From Imhoffiella purpurea (GTDB taxonomy: Bacteria; Pseudomonadota; Gammaproteobacteria; Chromatiales; Chromatiaceae), in contig NZ_AONC01000001.1 of the NCBI RefSeq assembly GCF_000585215.1, positions 1 through 64,000 of the forward strand: DNA of 64,000 bases, in the 5' to 3' direction. Positions 8,301 through 14,840 of this stretch are shown here, one piece after another (positions within the stretch are counted from its first letter, which is position 1; the number at the start of each line of letters is the position of its first letter). The notes beneath the pieces are model-generated. The model made no database searches, had not been told where the DNA came from, and worked only from the letters and a program-made list of their open reading frames with translations. The translations under genes and the position numbers were made by a program.

Positions 8301-10203
8301 CCCGGATCAGGCGATCCAGTCCCTCTCCTGATGTTCTCAGCCGGCGCTTGGCCATCCACTCGTCGGTGGTCTGTCTCAATGCGTGCCCGAGATAGGCGAT
8401 GAATCCGTGCTCGGACGCCGGCGGCGAGGTCTGGGATGCCGGGTCCGGGATGGATTCGAGCACCAGCAGACGCCGCTCGGCGAGCGTCCGGATCAATGCG
8501 CGGCAGTCCGGATCGCGCTCCAGGGTCGCGAGATCCCCCGTCCTGGCCGTCGGCCGCGAGCGGGGACCGCCTTCGAGTGCGAGCAGGGCTCGGCATAGCC
8601 TGGGCAGCGCGGCGCGGGTATCCGCGTCCAGTTCATCCCAGAGGGCATCGGCGCGGCGGACCATGGCCCCGGCGATGCCACCCGTCTCGCGATAGTCGTC
8701 GAATCTCAGCAGCCGGCCGTGGCGGGTTCCCGGCTCATCGCGGGCGGTCGCCCGGCGGTAGAGGTCCTCCAGGGCCGGTTCGAGCAGCATCGGCCAGTCG
8801 CGCAATTGGCCGGCCTCGGATTCCAGTGTCTCGATCAGGCTGCCCTTCGGACCCCGGCCCGCCTCCTCGTACTGGAGTCCGGCGACCCGCGCCGGGATCT
8901 CCATCACCTGGCGGATGCGGGCATGGGCAGGCGGTTCGATCCTCAGCCAGGATTCCTCCGTTACCAGGGCGTTCAACTCGGGTACCTCCGCCAGCGCGGG
9001 GAGCATATGGCTGCTCAGCGCGGCGATCACCCAGACGCCCTCCTGGCGGGCGAGCGCGGCGACGATGGCGATGAAGCATCGGCGCTCGGCCGAGTCCATG
9101 TCCTCCGGGCGCAGACAGGCATCCAGCGGGTCGAGCAGGATGGCAAGCTGGGTGCGCCCCGGCCGCTCCTCGGTGTGCCGATCCAGTCGCGCGCCGCGCT
9201 CCAGCGCCGCGCCGATCTGGTCGATTCCGACCGAAGGCGCCGTGGCGAGCGTGCGCGCCAGGCGCTCGGCGTCGAGGCCCAGGTCCTCCAGTGCGGCGCC
9301 CAATACGCCGGGCGCGGTCAGTTTCCGAGCCAGGTCGAGGACCGGGTCCTTGGGTGCCGGCTCGACGAGACACCAGCGGCAGCCGCTGACGTTGGAGAAG
9401 AGGAAGGGGCGCAGCAGATGCGGAAGCAGTCCGGAACGGATCAGCGAGCTCTTGCCGACGCCGCTGGGGCCGGTCAGCAGCAGCAGGCCAGTCGGGCTCT
9501 CGACCAGGCGGTCGAGCCGCGAGACCAGTTCGCGGGTCTCGGTCTCGCGTCCGGTGAAGATGCGGTCGTCGCCGATGTCGTAGGGCGCCAAGGCGCGGAA
9601 GGGGCTGCCCAGCCAGTCCTCGGTTCCGGCGGCGAAGCGGCGCTCGGTGCTGATGCGTCGGTTGAGCAGCTTGCGCAGCTGGTTCTCGACCAGATCGCGG
9701 AAGCTGGAATCCTTGTCGAACTGACGGAATGCCCGGCGGAAGCTGCCGTCCGGATTGAAGAAATGGCGCTTGAAGAAGGTCTCGAGCCGTTCTCGGTCCG
9801 CGGTGGCGGTGCGGATGGCCTCGGCATCGTTGATGTCGACCAGGCGCGGGGCGTTCTTCTGGTAGACCAGGACCTCGGGCGTGCCCTGGCTGGCCGACGC
9901 CTCGACCGCGTCGACGAACTCCCATTCGGTTCCGGTCATCCCGCCGTAGGGATCCTCGGCGAGCGGCGTCCCCAGGCGGGTCCAGAGCATCACCAGCACG
10001 ATCTCGCATTCGGAGGGTCTCAGGAGTCCGGCCTGGAAGCTCTGGGCTGCGGTCAGTGCCTCCTCCTCCCAGAGGACGGCCTGGAGCTTGAAGTAGGGCA
10101 GGTATTCCTGGGCCAGCTGTTCGATGATGTCCTTGACCAGCGCGCGTTCGTGCTCGAGGTCGGAGGGCGAGGAGACGAAGATGCGAACCTGGGGCTCGGG
10201 CAT
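5368..10203 (-). CDS. DUF4062-STAND NTPase-TM-WD40 repeat signalling protein
   Basis: 1611 residues. Residues 5-105 are a DUF4062 domain (VRIFVSSPSDLEHERALV), a flavodoxin-like fold related in use to TIR domains. From about 210 there is a novel-STAND NTPase: GRE motif near 218, Walker A GPSGVGKSS at 245-253, and a Walker B-like LAILLDPLDACL near 353-364. One membrane helix (about 757-775) separates it from roughly 11-14 WD40 repeats (830-1590), such as VRHVAISPSNHYLASAGADG and STARFSPDGRWILTASRDGT. STAND proteins act as ligand-triggered switches that oligomerise, and bacterial members work in signalling and anti-phage or cell-death pathways. It is a lone minus-strand gene facing the MCE cassette, and the trigger is not visible. 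Confidence 0.85.
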   Translation of the reverse strand: MPEPQVRIFVSSPSDLEHERALVKDIIEQLAQEYLPYFKLQAVLWEEEALTAAQSFQAGLLRPSECEIVLVMLWTRLGTPLAEDPYGGMTGTEWEFVDAVEASASQGTPEVLVYQKNAPRLVDINDAEAIRTATADRERLETFFKRHFFNPDGSFRRAFRQFDKDSSFRDLVENQLRKLLNRRISTERRFAAGTEDWLGSPFRALAPYDIGDDRIFTGRETETRELVSRLDRLVESPTGLLLLTGPSGVGKSSLIRSGLLPHLLRPFLFSNVSGCRWCLVEPAPKDPVLDLARKLTAPGVLGAALEDLGLDAERLARTLATAPSVGIDQIGAALERGARLDRHTEERPGRTQLAILLDPLDACLRPEDMDSAERRCFIAIVAALARQEGVWVIAALSSHMLPALAEVPELNALVTEESWLRIEPPAHARIRQVMEIPARVAGLQYEEAGRGPKGSLIETLESEAGQLRDWPMLLEPALEDLYRRATARDEPGTRHGRLLRFDDYRETGGIAGAMVRRADALWDELDADTRAALPRLCRALLALEGGPRSRPTARTGDLATLERDPDCRALIRTLAERRLLVLESIPDPASQTSPPASEHGFIAYLGHALRQTTDEWMAKRRLRTSGEGLDRLIREEAATDAIEGSDPGRVWEDYRPVARIAHPALIERWRPIRDWAAQEDNRRDLNLRYQIGRQAALWKRTDFNQEYLLGELGHAAARLFVENHAAELDPLERDYLDHSWAHLRLQRRRNRWTIGSAVAALALFAGIALYALWDASLQSKLNLHRGHLQEAELAIERGDTPTAVRLALAAGPYLPREATDALGHALSANRLVAMRTPAAPAPDGWIAPVFAPDGERLVTGSKDTGIQLWVREDQRFERQADLAGPGHGIERILFGAPEGAQPTILGVGPEGIWRLPLEPNQPPDWSCGTGPDAPLAMDRNGRYLALVAKARSRDARLCLVDLQRPGEPLWQSGEDASSILSLDFAPDGRRLVTAEWTGVARIMDTTSGTERLRLPRQGDIGRASIRAVFDTEGSRVAVAYYDERVRIYDAQGQEIHELGTVRRGKRLVRIHQSAVRDLAFTPDGFRLMAGDSSGQLVRWDLRSGTAEVMGQQDLGIEQIAVTPEVDPVVGENLVLSRSQDGIARLWSLETSRQIATFSHAEAISEARFSRDGRRIMTSSAKGGSARLWTVAPNNRLAFHLDQEDHVRYLTMSESGPDRDQLLLATADYDGRVELWRYDRSDEIKPPVRQLSRIAHQGRVRHVAISPSNHYLASAGADGYARVWDLANGKDCALNAASRPGDCPKAGAPECPDVYRVLFAPDERWVMTASSDPSQPLRLWNPGSCAPLPLPRALTQFEGGIRALDLHSDSDGRGTRLATGSREGVLQVMAQDAEGEWSRLCRLAPHTAGVNEVRLSPDGAWLAASSWDDRATLVEITESGCGEPIALEPGAGTLYDVQFSPDGQRLVTASFEGKAHLWSLDGTLIAELSGHGNRLSTARFSPDGRWILTASRDGTLRIWKTPTGVERATYQPFLTLEADLGAIRHAAFSPSGNEIAAGYWDNTALLWRLWSHDAAPDARLKRIWGPDRARLALIQEAMRFAAEHAPSTARGN

Positions 10204-10525
10204 GGCGAACTCTCGGATCGGCGGCGGATGCGGTTGGGAGACGCGGACGGATTCGGGCTAGGTTGAGCGGGACGAGGCCGAATCGCAAGTCCCGGTTGCG
10301 ATCCAGGTCGCACCGGCGGTCGACACAAAGCGCGGGGCTCGCTGTACAATGACCCCACCCGCGCGCGATGGTGCCCGCGCCGCATGAACGCCGAATCGGA
10401 TCCAGTCGAGCGGATTCTCACTGCCACCTTCGTTTCGATCCGCGCGGCCCGGGTCATGCGTCGACCAAGATTTGCCGAGGTGGCCGGATGTCGCGGCAAC
10501 CTCATTATGAGCGGAGGAACTCGCC
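10204..10525 (+). promoter_or_regulatory. Intergenic region with possible promoter for the SEC-C gene
   Basis: This 322-base gap separates two divergent genes. A TACAAT hexamer at 10345-10350 could be a -10 box, with a weak GACACA 17 bases upstream as the -35. Just before the SEC-C start there is a good ribosome site (GGAGGA). I see no clear promoter for the minus-strand STAND gene and no small ORF with coding character. Confidence 0.3.
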
Positions 10526-12496
10526 ATGTTCCACCATGAGACCGCCGACGCCGAACAATTCGAGCAGGTCATCGTGGAATCGGTCCGTCAGATCCTGGAC
10601 CGGCCGAACCCTGAGTATTTCCTGCGATGGGCACGCACCCATATTCCCACCATACTCGGCCTGTCGGACGATGATCTGAGCGACGTCGAATCCCTGCGGC
10701 TGGCCAATCTGCTCGGAACGGTCATCTGGAACGCCACCCCGCTGCCGGGGAACGGCTTTCGTCCTCTTCCGATCGATCCGCCGGATGGCGAGGCGTCCTG
10801 CAGCTGCGGGTCCGGCCTGCGCTATCGGGATTGCTGCGGCAACCTCGGCGACATGCCGGTCCTCTCCACCGAGCTCATCTGGGAGATCCTGCTCGACCAG
10901 ATCTCGGAGCGTGAGCTGAAGGACGCGCTGGCGCTGGACGTCATCCCCGGGCCGCTCCTGGCGAAGATCGCGGACCGCTGGCTGGAGGAGGACCGTCCGG
11001 GACGCGCCGTCGCGCTGCTCGAACCGCTCTTCTCGGGCCCTCTCGCCGACTTGGGGGATCATTACGAGCCGGCGCTCGATATCCTCTGCGATGCCTACGA
11101 TCGTCTCGACCACTGGCGCAAGAAGCTGGCCTTCCTCGACCGTGTCTGCGCCGAGGGCGGCCGGACGCTGCAGGCCGCCGCCTGGCAGCGCCGCAGCACC
11201 ATCCATATCGACGAGGGCGATTTCGCGCTGGCCCAGCTGGCCTTTACCTCGGCCTTGCGCTGCGACCCGGACAACCCCAGCACCGCGCTGCTCGAGATCA
11301 CCCTGCTCGCGGCCCAGCACAAGGATCGGCTGGCGCGCGAGCGCGCCCGGTTCTGGCTGCACCGCTTCCGCAAGATCGGCTACCGGGACGAGGGCTTCAT
11401 GGATTTCCTCGAGCGCGCGGTCTCCGATCCCCAGGAGGCCATGGTCAACAGTCATGCCGACGCCCTGGATCCACAGCTGGTCGATTGGCACGATTGGGTC
11501 GGCGTCGCCTCCGCTCGCCCACTGCCGGGCTATGATCTGGTGACTCTGCGCCTGGAGCGGTCCCGCCGGGATTCCACTCAGCTGGAGCTGTTCGCCGGAT
11601 CCGAGGGCGGGCGTCTCGCGGGAGAGGGCGAGTCGGTCGCCGCCTCGCCGACGCGGGCCTCGCTGGTGCCGGGCATCGCGGTCGAGCTGCGGCCGCCATC
11701 CGCGGTGAGACGTCTGGAGACCCTGTGGCGGGCGCTCTATCCGGGCTCCAAGCCGCCTTCGACCCATCTCTCGCTGCTTGAGGGGGCGGATGTCTGGAAC
11801 GCGTCCGAATGGCTCGATCATGTCCTGGCCCATCCCGAGGTGGCGGACAGTCTGGATATCCTCGACGATCTGGCCACCGCGCTCTACGAGCATCCGGAGA
11901 GCGCGCTCCCCTGGGTCGCTCACGCACTGATGCGCCCGCTTCTGGATCGCGCCTGGGCGATCCTGGAACGGCTGCTGTCCCCAGAGGATCCGCGCATTCT
12001 GCCCTGGTTCGCCCCCGCCAACCGTCCGGCCCTGAGGCTCCTGTTCCGGCGCTATCTGTCCCAGGTCCAGGAGGGCGAATCGAAGGCGGCCGTGCTGACC
12101 CTTGAGATGCTGCTGCGGCTCAATCCACAGGACAATCACGGCGTGCGCGCCGAGCTCATGAACCACTACCTGCGCGACGGCGACGACGAGCGCGCCTTGG
12201 CCCTGGCGCGGCGCTTCCCCGACGATCTGCTCGCCGATCTCGCCTACGGCGAGGTGCTGGCGCTCTATCGTCTCGGGCGCGAGGAGCGGGCACGGCTGGT
12301 ACTGAGCACGGCGGTGCGGCGTTTGCCGAGAATCCCGTATTATCTGACCCGCAAGCGCATCAAGCAGCCGCGGCTGAATCCGCTCGGCATCACGCCGGGA
12401 GGAGAAGACCAGGCGTGGCTGTATCGCGAGGCCATGCGCGATGTCTGGGAGGCCGAACCCGGGATCCTGGCCTGGCTCAAACGATTTTCCGCCTAA
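10526..12496 (+). CDS. SEC-C motif protein with TPR-like repeats
   Basis: 656 residues, soluble. Near residue 91 it carries the zinc-binding SEC-C motif (CSCGSGLRYRDCC), as found at the SecA C-terminus and in many stand-alone proteins, where it may bind partner proteins or ribosome-associated factors. The rest is helical and TPR-like (for example AAWQRRSTIHIDEGDFALAQ and VRAELMNHYLRDGDDERALA), suited to protein-protein contacts. The start has a strong ribosome site (GGAGGA) eight bases upstream. The next gene follows after 29 bases in the same direction. No enzymatic motif is visible, so the role is unassigned; a quality-control or scaffold function is possible. Confidence 0.75.
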   Translation: MFHHETADAEQFEQVIVESVRQILDRPNPEYFLRWARTHIPTILGLSDDDLSDVESLRLANLLGTVIWNATPLPGNGFRPLPIDPPDGEASCSCGSGLRYRDCCGNLGDMPVLSTELIWEILLDQISERELKDALALDVIPGPLLAKIADRWLEEDRPGRAVALLEPLFSGPLADLGDHYEPALDILCDAYDRLDHWRKKLAFLDRVCAEGGRTLQAAAWQRRSTIHIDEGDFALAQLAFTSALRCDPDNPSTALLEITLLAAQHKDRLARERARFWLHRFRKIGYRDEGFMDFLERAVSDPQEAMVNSHADALDPQLVDWHDWVGVASARPLPGYDLVTLRLERSRRDSTQLELFAGSEGGRLAGEGESVAASPTRASLVPGIAVELRPPSAVRRLETLWRALYPGSKPPSTHLSLLEGADVWNASEWLDHVLAHPEVADSLDILDDLATALYEHPESALPWVAHALMRPLLDRAWAILERLLSPEDPRILPWFAPANRPALRLLFRRYLSQVQEGESKAAVLTLEMLLRLNPQDNHGVRAELMNHYLRDGDDERALALARRFPDDLLADLAYGEVLALYRLGREERARLVLSTAVRRLPRIPYYLTRKRIKQPRLNPLGITPGGEDQAWLYREAMRDVWEAEPGILAWLKRFSA

Positions 12497-12525
12497 CCAT
12501 CCCGGCTGCCACAGGAGTTCACTCG

Positions 12526-13830
12526 ATGGAAGCACAGTACCGAATCCTGTTCTCCGGCAAGCTGATGCCAGGCCAGGAGCTCAGCCACGTCGCGGCCCGC
12601 CTGGCCAAGAAATTCCGCATGCAGGAGAATACGGCGCGCGAGCTCATCCTCAAGGGTGGCGGGCGCGTGCTCAAGCAGAATCTGAACGCCTCGGCCGCCG
12701 AGCGCTATCGTGCCGCGCTGACGGCGGCTGGTCTGGTGATCACGATCGAGCCGCAGGAGACGGATTCGAGTTCCGACGTCGAGTCCCTGCTGCGCCCCTA
12801 TTCGATGACCCCTTCGATGATCTCGAACGTCAGTACGGCGCCGTCGCCGAGTCTCGAGAAGTCGCGTCCTCCGGCGCGACGCAAGGAGTCCAGGACGTCC
12901 AAGGAGCCGGGGGACGGCTGGTCGCGCTGCCCCAAGTGCGGCGAGCCCGAGGTGTCCGATCTCACGGGCGTCTGCCAGGCCTGCGGCGTGGTGGTCGAGC
13001 GCTATCTGGCCAATCGCGGCATGGCCGAGGAAACCGAAAAGACGGTCGAGAATCCCTATGCGCCGCCTCGGGCCGATCTGACTCCGCCTCCGATCGACGA
13101 CTCGGAGGATGCGCTGCAGCCCGCGCGCTCGGTCGCGGCCGGCCGCGGCTGGGGCTGGATCCTATCGGGCTGGGAGCTGTTCAAGGATCGTCCGGGGGCC
13201 TGGATCGGGGCCGTCCTGCTCTTCTACCTCATCATCATCGCGCTCAGTCTGGTGCCCGTGCTCGGCGGACTGGCCACGACCATTCTGGGGCCCATGTTCA
13301 CCGCCGGATTCATGATGGGGGCGCATGCCCAATTCAAGGGAGAGGGGTTCTCCGTCAATCATCTGTTTGCCGGGATCTCGCGCAAGCCCGGCCCCCTGGC
13401 TCTGGTGGGGGTCTTCTATCTGCTGTTCGCCTTGGGGATCGGTCTGGTGGTCGGCGGTCTGATCGCGGTCATGCTTGGGGCGTCCGGCGCCTTCATGGGC
13501 GCATCGGGTGGAAATGCCGGGCTGGGTGCGCTCGATGTCTCGGCCGTCGCGCTGCCGACGCTGATCGCGCTACTGCTGGGCGTGCCCCTGGTCATGGCGA
13601 TCTTCTTCGCGCCCGCCCTGGTCGCCCTGAACGACGTGCCGGTCATGCGCGCCTTCAAACTGAGCTTCCTCGGCTGTCTCAGGAACATCCTGCCGTTTCT
13701 GGTGTTCGGTCTGATCGCCATGCTGATGCTGTTCCTGGCCATGCTGCCCTTCATGCTCGGCCTCCTCGTGGCGATGCCGATCCTGACGATCGCGGTCTAT
13801 TTCTCCTATCGGGACATCTTCTACCGCTGA
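12526..13830 (+). CDS. BPSS1780-like integral membrane protein with zinc ribbon
   Basis: 434 residues from the ATG that follows AGGAG. Three parts are visible. The N-terminal domain (about 1-78) has a basic, helical look (YRILFSGKLMPGQELSHVAA). A short zinc ribbon follows near 133-155 (CPKCGEPEV...CQACG). From residue about 205 there is a polytopic membrane domain typical of the BPSS1780 family (WILSGWELFKDRPGAWIG) with around six helices. The family's function is not known. The N-terminal part could sense or bind something in the cytoplasm. It is probably co-transcribed with the SEC-C gene upstream and converges on the PIG-L gene. Confidence 0.78.
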   Translation: MEAQYRILFSGKLMPGQELSHVAARLAKKFRMQENTARELILKGGGRVLKQNLNASAAERYRAALTAAGLVITIEPQETDSSSDVESLLRPYSMTPSMISNVSTAPSPSLEKSRPPARRKESRTSKEPGDGWSRCPKCGEPEVSDLTGVCQACGVVVERYLANRGMAEETEKTVENPYAPPRADLTPPPIDDSEDALQPARSVAAGRGWGWILSGWELFKDRPGAWIGAVLLFYLIIIALSLVPVLGGLATTILGPMFTAGFMMGAHAQFKGEGFSVNHLFAGISRKPGPLALVGVFYLLFALGIGLVVGGLIAVMLGASGAFMGASGGNAGLGALDVSAVALPTLIALLLGVPLVMAIFFAPALVALNDVPVMRAFKLSFLGCLRNILPFLVFGLIAMLMLFLAMLPFMLGLLVAMPILTIAVYFSYRDIFYR

Positions 13831-13891
13831 GGCGGCTGTCTGGAATCCAGGCCCCGGCCGGTGCTCGGCATGGGCTCCGGATCCCGGGGCG

Positions 13892-14821
13892 TCACGATCT
13901 CCGGCCAATGCCTCTGAGGCGGGTGACCAGCCAGCGGAGCGGGGCCGTCAGGCGCCAGGAGGTCGAGCGCTCGAGCGCCTCGATCTCCTCGGTCAGCGCC
14001 CGAATCCTGGCCGCCGTCTCTTCGTCCTCGGCGGACCGCTCGCTCGGACGCGGCAGGCGCAGGGACTCGGCGAGTGCGGCCAGCGTGGTTTCGGGCGAAG
14101 GCCGCATGGCATCCCAGGGCGGGGTGCGGAGTTCCTCGCCGTTCAGCAGCCGAAACGCCTCGACCGCACGCACCTCGGACGAAAGGGTATAGGTTCGGAA
14201 ACTGTTGAGTGCGGCGACGTGGCGGTCGTAGTCCTGTTGGGCCATCTGGCTCGCGAAGCAGGCCATGGCGGCGCGCTTGCGCTCGGCCAGGTCGGTGATG
14301 TCGAGCAGCCGGTTGGGCCAGAGTGGCGAGCCGACCTCGTAGAAGGCGAGCTGGAGCGGCCGCGAGCAGCGCCGGACCGCCTCGGCGCTCGCGAGCGCCA
14401 GGGTGAGGTGATCCGGGTGGATCTCCCACCAGGATGGGGCATAGACCAGCTCGGCCGCCCAGTCGGCGATCGCCTCCAGGATCTGGTCGATCAGGGTCTC
14501 TCCGTACTCCAGGCCGCGATCCGGCCAGCTCCAGAACTGCGGATCCTGGTGGCCCAGCAGGTCCGCGGCGCGGCGCGTCTCGTTCTGGCGCGTGCGGATC
14601 GGATCGGGCTGGTCCGGTCCCACGCCCAGTGCCCCATCCGTGGCGATGACGACCCGCACTGGGTCTCCCGCCTCCAGATGACGCATAATGGCGCCTCCAC
14701 AGCCGAACACCTCGTCGTCCGGATGCGGTGCCAAGACCAGAACGGGTCCGCGGCCGACCGTGCGCACCGCCCGATAGGGGACGAATCTGCTTTCCGAGAA
14801 GGGGTGTTCAGAGGTTTTCAT
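13892..14821 (-). CDS. PIG-L/LmbE-family N-deacetylase
   Basis: 309 residues from the ATG at 14821; a TTG nine codons upstream would add residues but would overlap the start of the divergent gene. The zinc motif PHPDDE appears in LVLAPHPDDEVFGCGGAI near residue 30, and the third ligand region is WWEIHPDHLTLALAS. PIG-L enzymes remove acetyl groups from N-acetylglucosamine-type sugars. About 100 extra C-terminal residues, rich in Glu and Arg, follow the catalytic domain. The gene is divergent from a GT41 (OGT-like) gene with only 19 bases between starts, which hints at a shared control region and a common sugar-modification role. The true substrate is unknown. Confidence 0.85.
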   Translation of the reverse strand: MKTSEHPFSESRFVPYRAVRTVGRGPVLVLAPHPDDEVFGCGGAIMRHLEAGDPVRVVIATDGALGVGPDQPDPIRTRQNETRRAADLLGHQDPQFWSWPDRGLEYGETLIDQILEAIADWAAELVYAPSWWEIHPDHLTLALASAEAVRRCSRPLQLAFYEVGSPLWPNRLLDITDLAERKRAAMACFASQMAQQDYDRHVAALNSFRTYTLSSEVRAVEAFRLLNGEELRTPPWDAMRPSPETTLAALAESLRLPRPSERSAEDEETAARIRALTEEIEALERSTSWRLTAPLRWLVTRLRGIGRRS

Positions 14822-14840
14822 CGATGTCAGGTCAGTCGCT

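Noticed and set aside
5779-8331. Long plus-strand open frame inside the STAND-WD40 gene
   Set aside because: Same reason: no recognisable motif, and the minus-strand protein has clear WD40 repeats through this region.
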